DNA from: Acanthosoma haemorrhoidale
Taxonomy: Eukaryota > Arthropoda > Insecta > Hemiptera > Acanthosomatidae
Reading direction: 5' to 3'
DNA: 64,000 nt
Assembly: GCA_930367205.1 (NCBI GenBank)
Contig: OV884011.1
Span: forward strand, 37,151,754 to 37,215,753
In this document: piece by piece, positions 1 to 12,900 of the stretch
Layout: each line of letters begins with the position of its first letter
Numbering within the stretch: the first letter of the stretch is position 1
Notes under the pieces: model-generated
Database searches by the model: none
The model's input: the letters and a program-made list of their open reading frames with translations, nothing else
What the model was told of the DNA's origin: nothing
Program-made: the position numbers and the translations under genes

Positions 1-209
1 TGTTAGATTATTAGTGAAGGAGTCCGAAATGTTTCTTTCTTATTTTAGGTCAGTTGTTCCAGGCTCTTGATTTATTGTTAAATAGACCGGTATATGGTTG
101 GTCTAAGGAAAGACGTAAAAAAAAAAAAAAGAGATCCACAATATCTGGTTGTTGTCTGTAGAATGATGGCCAATCCGTTGGAAAATCGGGTGAAATAGAA
201 TTCAAATTT

Positions 210-1797
210 AGTTTTAAAACCATATTTTGAAATATTTTTCCTCTGGGGGAGAACTGTTACAGCCACATTGAATGTGTTTTGCATTTAAGTACCCACCAGC
301 TAAAATTAAAGTGAAATAGTCAGTATGTTGGTTAGGGTGACGGGTTTATACTGAGGAGCAGTAGGCTTAAGAAAGTGTAATATGAATGGATGTTTTTAAG
401 TTTTTGTCAAATGTTAGATGCTTATATTTGTGCAGTTAAATATGATGGTAGAGGGTAATGTTTCAAAGTTTTTAAATTTAAATTGTTTTACCCTTTTAAT
501 TCCTTTTACGTCGATTAGGAATTAAATTGCATTAAACAAAAAAAATAGTAAGTAACGTAGGAATCAAAGAAACAATACCTAGAAATACTCGCTGAACTCA
601 AGAAGTAAGTTTCGTAAAAATAAAAATGAATGTTAAAAATAAACAATTAAAACCTGGTTGGAAGTTATGAGCGGAGGTAATTTTAAAAGCTCAATAGTTG
701 GGTTTTTTTTTTTTAATTTTTGTCCATATTACCTGTTATTTTATTTTAATCAAAAACTAACCAGCATATTTCGAGTTGTCATGGAATGTATCTTTAAAAT
801 TTCCGATCTATTGAACAATTTTTACAGGCACTTCCGTAGAACAAACAGACATACAAATAAATGAAAGGCAACCCAACCGATCCTGAACTTTTTTTTTTTT
901 TCTGCGATAAACTGGTTAATAGACTATCAGGGCGACATTTATTAAAAAGTATTTAGGATTATGCCTGCGAAAATTTCTGGAAGGGACTAGGTTAATTCAT
1001 TTTCCGATGAATTAAGAAAACTTGATTTTCACTTAACGGTTTCTCATTTTCTGCGATTCATTCTGTTCAATGATTAGTTGTTGTTTTTTTCCGTCCATGA
1101 CAAGAAGAAAAAAAAAAAAACTTTTGAACGGTGAAGTTCTTGCTGCCTATTCAGCATAAAGTAGAAAGTCCTAAGCTTCAGGTAAAGTTCAACAGGTCGG
1201 ATTGTTACCTGACGGCTCCCGGAAGGAAAGCGTGTGAGCGGCAATCGAACAACCACAACAGAATAAACTTTAGGAACATTGTAACTCCTGGAAGAAGTTG
1301 TTGGGAGTCGAAAATAAAGTACACAGTGGTCGCAAGGGTACAAAGATTTATTTTCTGCCTTGGGTTTATACATTCTAATCTTAGGACGCGAATCATTCCT
1401 CAACAATTTATTTTAATTACTCAGAAACTTCGAAAAAGTTTTTTTCCCCTCAAATACAAGACATAGGGACATATATAATTAAAGTAAGTTTTTTGAGAAC
1501 AATTATGAAAAATGGCATTGTGTTATGTGTACAACGGAAGAAAATGCAGGAATGTAATTAGTGGAATCTGTTGTGTGTTATGTGATCATTTAAATTGTAT
1601 GAAGCTCTTTTTTCGTTCCCCCCCCCCTGAATTATGTGAAGTGGGACTTAATGTTTAAATACGAGTTATTTAAATTTTTAAAATTGGCGTAAAGTTGTTT
1701 TTAATCCCTAGGTCTATCATCTCCGTATATGCGTTGCCATTGATATTGAAGTATTACTTATAAATATTTGATTAATTTTGTGCCGTTAAATCATTCC
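210..1797. other. No gene seen
   Basis: AT-rich with T-runs and a C-run near 1620. Around 1131-1400 composition is slightly richer in G+C and both strands are open for about 110 codons, but neither protein is recognisable and I read this as chance. Confidence 0.5.
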
Positions 1798-1945
1798 AGA
1801 AAAGTCAGAGTCGTATCTGTATTTTAATTAACTCATCTCTATTTGCTGGCCGAGTACCTTTTCGTAGTAGTATCGATTTTATCAGCTTGCTCCTTGACCT
1901 GTCAAGTAATGCACAATTGTAAATTAAATGGTCACAGTCTTGTTC
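1798..1945. repeat. Local dispersed repeat A, copy 1
   Basis: Matches 2853-3000 over about 148 bases at roughly 75 % by eye, including TATCTGTATTT, TCTCTATTTG, AGTAGTATCGAT and AATGCACAATTGTAAATTAA. No ORF, no recognised family. Confidence 0.7.
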
Positions 1946-2852
1946 TGTTTGTCTGTCATTCACAGGCACGTATGTTGAAACTATTAGGCTGTCAGCTCAG
2001 GTATTTCTACTTCGTTTTAAATTTGAAAAGTTTGTACAGTGCATTCCTCTAGGGAATGTCTAACATTATTAATTAAGGTGGGTACCTGTGCAGTCTAGTA
2101 CGAGTACGTACCTGTTATAAAAGCAGCAGAATTATTTCCAATTTATTGTTTATCTAATAGTCTTTAATTACTATGTTACCTTATCTAGTTATCGAGCCCG
2201 AAGTGAAAAGTCTCTACATTCATTCAGTGCAATTGTCATTTTGGAGTGCCCGTATGAGCTGCGATAGCTGAAATCATCTAATACATCTTAAATTCCAAAG
2301 GTATATTCCATAAGTCCTGGACGTATGCTAACTAGTATTAGTTAAATTACAAAAACTGGAAAAATTGGGAAAAAAAAAATTACAAATAAAGAAAGTCATA
2401 CTCATTTTGCTAATTCTTAAGATGTCTGGATTCCGAACCCAGAAGATGATTGAATGTTTTTTGTACAAGGCCTTATTGAAAAAACTACGAATGTTTGGAT
2501 TCGTTTTATTTTATTTGTTGAAGAGGCGATATTCAGTGACCATGTTAGTTTAACAAATCAACTAGTTATTTACAGCTGCAGTATCAATAAATCTGATACA
2601 TATAAACCTAAGAAGGAAGAAGATAATTTAAGTATAGCAAAATGAATTACACTCTATAAATAAATGACAGTAAAACATTGAAATAAATTAAGGCGAAATA
2701 GTATATGAATAAAAACTAATGAATAAATAATGTAAAAGAAGAGTCAAGCGATAAAAAATAATATACATTGATGAGCTTGGATTAGCTCAAACAATGTCAA
2801 TTCATCATTCCCTCTCTCTTCACTGCGCAGCTCAAGGTATGAAAAAGATATG

Positions 2853-3000
2853 CTCTTAAAGTCCTAAGTCATATCTGTATTTAAATAGTATGTCTTCTCT
2901 ATTTGTTGGTCAGTACGTTGTTGTAGCAGTAGTAGTATCGATCGCATCAACTTGTTGCTTTTCCCTTCAATAATGCACAGTTGTAAATTAAATGGGCGTA
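2853..3000. repeat. Local dispersed repeat A, copy 2
   Basis: Second copy of the 1798-1945 repeat; AATGCACAGTTGTAAATTAA and AGTAGTATCGATCGCATCAA are the best blocks. The 113-codon minus ORF over it (2864-3205) is not supported as a gene. Confidence 0.7.
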
Positions 3001-3266
3001 GATTAAGTGGTAGTTTCGCAGCTTGTAGATAGTTATGTTTATCTGAATAGATAAAATTCCTTGTGCATAAAAGTAGTAAATTAAATCCTGGTTTATACTC
3101 TTGAGTATTTAAGTCACCATCATCGGCAACTGAAAGATGACCTGAAATACGAGGAGTGTCTTTATAAGTGGTATACACAGCATTAAGGCCCAGTGCAGCA
3201 GACATGCAGTGCGGTAATTACGGTTTGAACTACGTAGGATCATATGGAGTGGTGTATGCATCGTCA

Positions 3267-3520
3267 GTTAAATAATCTTGTTTGAGGAGAGTATTTTAAA
3301 AAACTTTATTATGAATAACAATCAAAACACTGGTATATACACATATTAATCAGTTACAGCACTAGAACATTCTTTGGCTAAGGCTAAGCCACAAGTGTTG
3401 GTATCTTTACCGGAAGCAGGTAGTCTGAGGGTTAGGAGGGGGTTAAAAGACAAAAAAAAAAGGGGGAGACCATAAGTCTCAACTGAGGTACACGTTTCTA
3501 CTAAAAATGAGTATATAATA
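3267..3520. repeat. Local dispersed repeat B, copy 1
   Basis: AGTTAAATAATCTTGT, ACTTTATTATGAATAACAAT and ATTAATCAGTTACAGC match 5554-5790; both copies reach ACACGTTTCTACTA. On the minus strand it carries AATAAAGT, so it may be a retroelement 3' end in reverse; unproven. Confidence 0.75.
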
Positions 3521-4411
3521 CTCATGGAGTGTACTAACGTACTAAACGTGTACCTAACCTAACCCTAGCGTGTAACCCGGAGCGTCAGTTATATAATAAC
3601 TGTCGCTCCATCGCTTACGGGCTCGTGCCTTACGTCCGTCTTTCGGTCGTTTATTCCTAAAATTCTCCACTACACCTGCGGGTGCGATCTCACAGTCCAT
3701 TGTGGGCTATTGAGTAGGCCCTCCTCCACTCATCCAAGTATCTTGAGACTTAATTGTGTCTGCAAAATACGTATATAACCTACCTTTTGAAATGCTTAAA
3801 TCTATATATGGATGTATCCTATAACATCTATTTCGTTTTCAAATGTACGTTTTCTCTGGTATGATGACCAATGACATCCATCGATACCGCAACTGACGGC
3901 TTACTGTGCATTGAAATGTGATGGCACGACAATTGCAAAAACCGCATGTATGCACCGGGCCTAAAGCGTTAAAATCAAAGCTGAGCCCTGTCGCATCTCG
4001 GATCCGCACTCCTTCACTTTCCAATCCAAAAAATTCTTTGGCTCCAGCCTTTTCTTTCTAATATTGCCTTAAAAGATCGGGAATAACAATTTTTTCTTTG
4101 GACATTTTCTTTTCTATATATAATAGTGGATGGAACGCGAATGGCGTACATAATGGAATAAATGATTAGTCTGGCAAATAATCAAATAATGATTTATTAT
4201 GTTATTTTAAAGAGAGTTATATTTTAATGTACTAGGACTAGTATTTGTTTGAGGAAAAATAAATCACTGAAACAAAAACTGTACGAATGTTTTCCGATCG
4301 GGAAATTGGATCATGTTGCACTTTAAATACATCGCGTACTGGATTGACTAGTTTCATCCGCGATTAGTCGATTCCTGGTCACCTATTACTGACTTTACTC
4401 CCGTCTCTCAC

Positions 4412-4567
4412 CAGTAAAGCCGTTGACCTCCCTCCAGAGTATCGTCCGTTACTGCTGGCGGGAAGGGTATCCGTTTGGTAGTCCGGAGGTGTGGGGTCTG
4501 AAGCTCCATCAGAACAGCTCCGTATATGTGGTGTATATGGTTCAGATAGGCTATTCATGTTCATGAC
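4412..4567 (-). CDS. Candidate internal exon, Ser/Pro/Tyr-rich
   Basis: On the minus strand a T-rich run leads to an AG (plus-strand 4568-4569), then 156 bases open in one frame (52 codons, phase 0 at both ends), then GTGAGA, a good donor (plus-strand 4406-4411). The composition is richer in G+C than the flanks. The peptide includes YTPHIRSC, DPTPPDYQTD and GRYSGGRST, so it is polar, probably disordered and has several tyrosines, as in cytoplasmic tails or nuclear regulators. Without the donor the frame would run only ten more codons to a stop. The acceptor is interrupted by purines and is the weak point. An alternative is a chance ORF in a GC-richer patch. Family not recognised. Confidence 0.3.
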
Positions 4568-5553
4568 CTTATTTTCTTATTAACAATAAAAAAAAACTAA
4601 AATTAAACCTGTTAAAATGAGTTGACTGGCTCTCAAAAGTGTATTTTTTTTTAATTTCCTTAAATTTGTTAGTGGTGTACGCAGGACGTTCTGAATTGAA
4701 AATGAGCAAAACAAAACAATTTACTTATAATTTTGTGCTTCTAGACAAGAACATGTAGGTTAATTGAAATACGTAAGTGAATTCCGGTGAGTATATGGAG
4801 GAAAAATTGACTGTAATTGATAAAGTCTAACTTTAATCTTAAGATAAGTGATCATAAATAAGTAATACATAGTAAAAGTTTTAAGACTGGACAATGCAGT
4901 GGTCTCCCTGGCAAAACATCTTTTTTTCGTACAGCTAAGCGATGAAATGATCCTACTCGATCCGATACTTGGAGGAAACTTTTAGCCATAAAGTGAACGA
5001 ATAGTCACTTTTTTGAATTGCACCGAGGGGACAATTCTTTCGTGCAAGAACATAACCACAACAACTAATTATACTTGGAAATAACTAATGAGTCAACTCG
5101 ACTCAATGGCCTAGACCTCCTACTAATGAGACCGTCCCAACTAGTCACAAGGTCAACTCTAGAAATAAATGAGTACTTTCTAAGATATAAACTGGGGGTT
5201 CAGTACCTGAAACTTCCCCGTACAGCCGAACATATCTTTGGCACACTGTTACACCGTTCATGGTGACCCCATAGTTCACTACACGTAGCAGGAAAATGGT
5301 GTCGAATACCTGACTTGCTCCGGAACCTACAGACTATTTCATGGGACGAATAAATTCTCGGGCTAAACAAATACAATCTACCGATTGTAAATTAAAAAGA
5401 TCTGAAAAATAACCGATATTTTTTTCTAGAGTTCTGACCTAGTGCTTATGTCCCACCTTATGGATTGCTGAGTGTTGCACGCAGAAGTGGTGTCGATTCG
5501 TGCTGTGGAAAGTCAGAAAATGCCATCACCAGAGGATGAAGGGGCCAATGCCC

Positions 5554-5790
5554 AGTTAAATAATCTTGTAGAGGAGAGTCTTTTAAAAAACTTTATTATG
5601 AATAACAATCAAAACACTGATATATATACAAATATTAATCAGTTACAGCGTTAGAACATACTTTAGCGAAGGCTGAGGCACAAGTGAGGGTGTCTTGGCC
5701 CTAAGCAGGTAGAAAAAAAGGGTACGATTTTAGGAAACAGGAAAGGGTTAAAAGACATAACACGTTTCTACTAGAAATGTAAGATATAAT
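5554..5790. repeat. Local dispersed repeat B, copy 2
   Basis: Over 80 % identical by eye to 3267-3520 for the first 130 bases, then more diverged, with a different short internal insertion before ACACGTTTCTACTAGAAATG. The ORF 5472-5654 runs into it and is not a gene. Confidence 0.75.
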
Positions 5791-6721
5791 CAGCATTATA
5801 TAACTGCCCTTAGATACCGTACTTAATATAAATAACCACTTCGTGATAGTTTTAAAATTGAAATTTCAGTTACTGTTTTTCGATAGACTCAAAACGAGCA
5901 TAATTCTTAGTGTTTTGGAATACATTATTAAGACTTTCAAATCTGTTAAGTCATCATCAATATCGCTGTCAGTTCATACATACAAAGATGTAGTGAAGGC
6001 GTAATACCGTTTTAGAAAAAGTAATTGGTATTGATTGATCGAAAATAGTTCATATTTTTTTAACCAGTTCTTTAAAAAAAATGTATGCAGATAAATGATG
6101 ACCAAAAAAAAAACAACAACAAATATAATTTTGATTTTTATAGTTATCTTTATTGTATTTTAGCTAACGAAAATTCCGAGATGTTGAATAAAACTTGAAA
6201 ATTTCATATAAGAGGGAACGTTTTCATTGTTCCCGTCCTAGCGCAGCATAAGGACAGACGAAATGCGATTGGATCGCACCCGTCTAAAAGTAAAACTTCT
6301 TTCTCCGGGATAGGCCGTAATTTAAGGATTATTACCTTTCTTTTTTTTGTCACTTATTTTAAGTTCATACCATAAATAATTACTTAGTTTGATCTTACTG
6401 GCTCAGTTAGGCTTTCACCTATAGATCATTGGCTCATGGTAGACGTTTCCAAGCCGAACTTTGAAGCGGTTTGATTGAGTTAGATTATCTGTTCAGAGTT
6501 TAAATGGCTCACTTTAAAACTCGTTGAGTGTTTCCAATCACTTCCCTAATCCTATAACTGGATAGCTCCTTCCTTTATAGGGTATTTTTTTTGTTGTAGT
6601 TTTTTTTTTCAAAATCAGTAAGCCTTGTGTTTTTAATAGTGTGTCTGTCTGTCTGGTCTCGTCCTCGTTGAAGTTATAGACATATATGTAATATGGACGT
6701 TTCATTTGATACAAAAAAATC

Positions 6722-6913
6722 ACCCTTGGTAGACTCTCATTACCTTCCTGATTCCACCCGCCTCCTTTAGGCGTTCCACACCCTATACCCTTCTCATACA
6801 TCCTTCAAATGGGGGACTCCCCTTAGTGAAAGGCACTCATTAGCCCAAAATAATTTTCCCACATCCTATTTTATAAGTTTGAGAGCTAAGGGGAAAAAAA
6901 AAAAAAAAAAAAA
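6722..6913 (+). mobile_element. LINE 3' end (second family), copy 1, with poly(A)
   Basis: It shares about 90 % identity by eye with 32707-32895: GGTAGACTCTCA, CCACCCGCCTCCTT, GGGGGACTCCCCTTAGTGAA and TTTGAGAGCTAAGGGG, then a long A-run. The 12-base palindrome-like GGGGGACTCCCC and the A tail mark a non-LTR 3' UTR. Minus ORF 6538-6801 overlaps it and is not a gene. Confidence 0.8.
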
Positions 6914-9900
6914 GAAGAAATGAAAATTATGATGGCCTCTATTAAGTGCCATTAATGAATTAATTATCTGGTATTACAAATCAATTAAAATCAAAATTAC
7001 GAAAATGATTTAGGATTTTTAGTGTGGTGTCAAATAAATGATTTCGATTCCCTAATTTTTCTACTAATAAATTGTTGTTGTTAACTGAAATTTCTAGACA
7101 AAATATTTCATTAAGTTTATTTGCTGTAAATTACGAAATCGTCTCTAAACGTATTAACTTTCTTAAGTACCACAACAGAAATTCTTAAAATTTCATAGAG
7201 CGAACATTTAAAGTCAACCGTATATTGATAACCTGACCAGGTATTTCAGCCGGATCAGGCCTCACAGGTTTTGACCAGGGATTCTAAGAACACATCTTTT
7301 GACTTGGTGTAATGCACGTTTTAAGAGGACCACTAACGTAACGATCAAGTTCAAGCGGTTACAGAAATTTTGATTGTACGTTAAAGAATCGCAACTGTTC
7401 TTCATAAAGGTACCTCCTACAGCCCCTGTGACTAATAAAATCTGGTCTCTGGTCTATATAGATATATATTTATTTATTTTTATCACTTTTAGGCTCTTTG
7501 CGATGCATTTTGGTGATTTTTTACATATTAAAAGCTTTTTATTACTAGCTCTTCATACGTTAATATATCATTAATATCATAGATATTTTATAGCAATATT
7601 TGATATGTGCATGCTCCCCTATTTTATTATATTTTTGTGGTTTTGGTGGAGTCTCAATCCAGGCAGTATATTTTTTGGGGGCTGTTAATTATCAATATTT
7701 AGTTATTTTAGTTTCTACTCAGTAGGTAGTTTTTAATAAAAATCTATACAAAAAACAATTTTTACTGAAATATTTTATTAATTACAATGTGTCCATTTAC
7801 TACTACATATTTTGTGTGGTACTAATCTCGTGAACTGGGAACTATCTAGACCCGAGATCGTTTCGTCGGGGGCCACTCCTCGTATTTTTTCCCAATCATA
7901 CCGCAATTTAGACATAATTACATGTTTTTGCTTATAAATTAATTAATAATGATGTATTTTTCTTTTGTTGCAGGTAACCTTATTTAGAAGTCTTAGTCCG
8001 ATAAAATTCCCACTGAAAAGGTATTTAAACAATGATTAAAACATTAGCATAATAACGATTTGAACGTTAGAATTTACATGTAATACTTCCATACAGCCAA
8101 AATCAAAGAGTGAGGCTCTACTTTCAAAGTATTGGACGCTCTGGACACCGGAAAAAATTCTTTCTATTATTGAGCATTCTGCTTCTATCAGATTTTTAAT
8201 CGTTATTCAAGTTGCTACTCAAAAACTATTTAAGGTAATATAATATTAAGTGCATAATGTTAAAGGGACGTTAATGCGAATAATTCAAAGATATTGCATA
8301 TTTATATCTATCCATGGCGATTTTTATGGTCAATATTTTGGTAATTTACAGCAAAAAGGCGATTTTAATTGAGCAAGGTTGACTGAATTCACTTACGAAT
8401 TACAACCCACGAGCTTCGATTCGTGAAGCGGCTATGTGAGCCAGTACATCGTACGAGATCACATACTAAACTGTAATATTGTTTTACTAACTAATTTTAT
8501 TTACATAGAGACAAGTCAAAGTTGACTACTTCATGTATGCTTCAATGTATGTATTGAACTCTCGTAGCAGAATATACTGGCTGTATTTGCCAGTTCTATC
8601 AAAGAGTCCTTCACTTCACACCGCTATACAATTCTCAAGAACATCCGTCATTGAAGACCATTGTCTGATGCTTTGATGTCTGGGGTCGATTCTAGCTGAA
8701 GGGTTGGGTGTAGAATGTCATCGTGGTTCTTATGAAGTAACCTGCTTATTGATGTGAAGGATCTATGTTCAAATATCGTGTCCGAAATACCTTTAAAAAA
8801 AACCCTAAGGTTCCTGGTTCGATTTCCTTCTATTTTTTAGGGTTAATTTAGTATCGGGAGAGTTAGGGGTTAGCTACGAGAATAAAGAAAAATCTAATTT
8901 TATTAAAAAAGTAGCGAATTTAAGGTGGAGAGGCAAGCTTAGTGCTAACCACACTAGCACTTTAGCGTCACCTACGAACTTCGGTCAGCCATTAACACTT
9001 CGGAGCCATGGATTCGTTCACGTTATTGGTATTTGATGCCATTCCATAGCCCTTATTTACAAAGCAATATAAAACAACTAAACTCCATGTCACCTTTGAG
9101 ACGCAGACCCAACATCAAACATAGAACATTTTTCTTAAATAGGCACCTGTACTAATTTACTGAAGTTTAGTATTTAGCAATTTCCCATTTCGTCAACTCG
9201 TAGCTATTTTTTTCGTATTTTTTGAAACAGACTACCACTTATGTAAATAAAACGAGAGAGTATATTACAGCACAATAGGTCTCAGTGCGGCCGCGGTGCA
9301 CAAATGCCGGAACAAATAATAATAATAATAATAATAATATTACAGTTCTTAAAATTTAATTTAAAGCTGTTAAAAGGAACCTAGTTAAAGATTTTAAAGA
9401 AATCTGTCTTTATTTCTTAACGGCATTCATGATAGTTTTTGTGTTTCTTGAGGACCTGTAGAAGGGATTAGTATGTTGCGTTTAGTTTAGTAGGGGAAAT
9501 AAAGTATATGAAGCGTTCAGTGAAGTTATAGAATTTTTTTGTTAGAACTTATAACTAACAGTGGAGCATATATACATTATCAAGAAATGACACCTGGTTG
9601 ACTATGAGTTGACAATCAAATGACATTTACTGCAGCTAGATAGGATTTATAGCTTAGAAACTAATTTTGAAGTTTAAAGTGGGGCATTCCCCGTGGGTTT
9701 GTGGTTATGTTACCAGTCTCGTCAAGCTGAGGTCGACCACGTTTACGTTTAATGCGAAAATTTATATAATTTAAAGTTGATACTAAGCGTTTCTCTCTGA
9801 ATGAATCTCAGATGTTAAATGTTTATATTAATTCGGAAGGGGATCCGGTCATTGACTAACAGGACATTTTCAGTTCATTATCGCCTAAGAAATCGGTCCT

Positions 9901-12900
9901 CATTTTTAATGGCATTAATCATAGTATTTGTGTTTCTTCAAAGATTCCTTGCCAGTGAATCTATCGGAACCTAATTTTCCATCAATACTCCACTATAATT
10001 ACGGCATAGAGCAGACAATTGCAAATTTTACAGCTAAGAAATATAATGCACCACATACTCAAGTGTGTAAAGAGATTAAATTTTTCCATTTGATGTAAGG
10101 AACTCTGTATAATCATAAGAGAACTCATTTGTTACAATAGTTTGCGCAATGGAAATCCCAAGCTTAATTGTAAAGCGGGAAACTATCATTAATTTCGTTC
10201 GTATCAGAAAACAAACCGGACCCATTGTTTTGAATTATTTTGTTGATATTGTGTGAAAACGAGCCCTAAAATAAATTCTGCCGGAAAAAAATATTCAACA
10301 GATTACTACGCAGATTAATACGAATGGCGCTTTTACATAAATCGGTAAAAAAATAATTCTAACGTTTCACTGGACGTTTCATATTAGTTTATTTCCCTTA
10401 CTTAACGCCACATCCTCATAGCTTTTAAAGCTCCGGGGAGCTTCTCCGACGAGCCAACACCACTGTTAAATGTACCGCAACGTCTTGGAAGACTCCTAGA
10501 TCGAGGCCGAGGTGGAAGTTTCGCCGGCCTGGGAAGTCTCGCGACCCGTTTTCCACCTTAGGCAGGAAGTTCCGTATTCAGTTAACAACTTTTAATTAAC
10601 GAAAACATCATCCTGATTACTAATTGGTTTGGATATTGCAGGATATATACTTCCTGGGATCTTTCACTGCCTTCATGATTTTGTATCACTTAAGGGTGAT
10701 TTTCATTGAGCTGCAATATTATATTGATTTGAAAATCTCATCAACAAATTTTTTTTTTTCAAAAATTCATTCCATTCTGAACCAAAAACTACTTAGAAGT
10801 AAAAGAAAACCAAGTTGCCTCCTCTAGCTCTTTCCTAAATAAATCTTTGAGTACTCCTCGAATCCTAAAATACATTCTGTGAATTCATTGTTGGTCATGA
10901 ATACATGAATGAGTTGAAAGCCTATGGTTGGGACAGCGGCTTTTTCATCAATCCGAGCCGAACTCCCAATAAACGCTCTAACTCACAAAATACATTCAAA
11001 ACAGGTCGAAGAACGTTCGATTTTATAACATTGAGGCAATTTTCTGCCGATTAGAAGGGGAGACGTATTGGTTCTGAATTATATTTTTACATAAAAATTA
11101 TTTTATTCAACGAGTTAAAGATGTTATGGAGGCTAGAAATATTATTCACTACATTGATCGGATTAATGAGAGATTAATAAATTAATTTCGAACTAATAGC
11201 ACTCAGAAATAGATTATTTTTTGTATACTTGATTCATTAAGTATATTCACCAAACGTTTGGGTTCCTCTAGACTAAAACTAAAATACAACTAATATATAT
11301 TAGTAAAGTAACCACTTATTTATATGTTGAAAACAAAAAACAAACTACTACTAAAAGAAAAAGTCGAAAAAGGTAGAAATATTAATAAATTGTTTCCAGG
11401 TTAAAGTTAACAGAATTTATGCGCGTTATCAAGTAATTTAGCATTTTTAAGTTGTTGAGTGTTCATAGTTTAAAATTTTACTCTAAACTATTCTGCGATA
11501 GGGTGATTTTAAACAAACCCCATCATATAACCACTAACAGAATAAATATTCAATAATAAACAGTATTACAACTCATTATTTTAATTTCTTTTCAATTTAT
11601 GGTAGGGTTGCGTACATATTGATTCTCAGCAGTAGGAAACTTACGAAGGCTAAAAACCCCCCAAAAAGCTGTCCATTCGACCAACCAAATTTGCCATTTT
11701 ATTTTTAAGTTTTTTTTAAAATGATTATTGTTGGTATTTTCGGTTGCACTCCATTCCTTGGAAAACCAAAAGTAACCAAACTTGTTTAAGGTAACCGAAC
11801 GCTAAGAGGATTACATATTTTTGTTTCAGATTGAGGTTCGTAGTAAAACATGGAAAGGAATCTTCCTTGTTTCAAAAACACGGTAATGTCTAAGCAATGG
11901 GTTTTTGACTTTCCGGAAATGTTTTTCGTCTAATAAACAGTCTCTTGAAGGACGTATAACCAATTATAATAAAAAAAAAAATGCATATGGCATGAGAACT
12001 ATATACTATATATACATAAAAATTGTCAACAAACATTTCTAGTTAAAAATTTTCCTCTTTCTTCCTTTTTCACTAATAATATATCAAATCTAAGAGGAAT
12101 GTTATTGAATACTTCCTGAGTGGTAATAATTTAATTTAACGCATGGAGCATGCCCAATATTTATAACTAATTATATATGTGTTTGATTTTTTTTAAATAA
12201 AGGCTCTAAAGTTTTCTATCTGCAACCGTTGTGTAAAATTTACGCTCGTAATTTTAATCTTTCATTTTAATACTGATATTTAAAATATTTTATTTTATTT
12301 CAGGCTTAATTCACTTGCAGCAATATTTTTATTTATACATTAATTTATTTTGAAAATATGTTTTCAGGAATATTTCTTTCAGCTCAGTTTTCTTAAACAA
12401 ATTATCTACCCCTATTGTGGCATCGGTAAATTACTTTTTCATAAAACAGTAATTCACAATAAAAAAAATATATTCCAAAAACCTAAAAGTTATAATTTAT
12501 TAAATATAATGGTCTCTTCCCAAAGACAAATACTCATTTTCCCCTTAAAAAAATACATGCTTCTGATGAAACTTGATATTTTGCTAGTATGGTATGAAAT
12601 GTAGATTTCATGGAAATGAGACAGTCGTGGTTAAATTAAGGTAGCTCATCTCATATGCCATTTACGCAAACCCATTTGAACAGTAACGCTAGAAAATTAG
12701 CATTAACAGGAACTTTTTGTATTTTACTTTTCTAAAAACTAGCTCTTCCACCTACCTATTAAAAACTGTTTTCATAAAATAATGAAATTTTAAACTAATG
12801 TTTTTAGTAATATGAAATTTTATTCATACAATAAATATTAGACATACAAATTGTTCAACCCAGCAGATACACTCCACAACATATCTAAATATTCTGATTA

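Noticed and set aside
1074..1466. Overlapping 110-codon ORFs on both strands
   Set aside because: No family motif, no splice-site support, and the minus frame ends in a Phe run from a poly-T tract; probably chance.
2864..3205. 113-codon minus-strand ORF
   Set aside because: Half of it lies in dispersed repeat A, whose other copy is not open; no motif.
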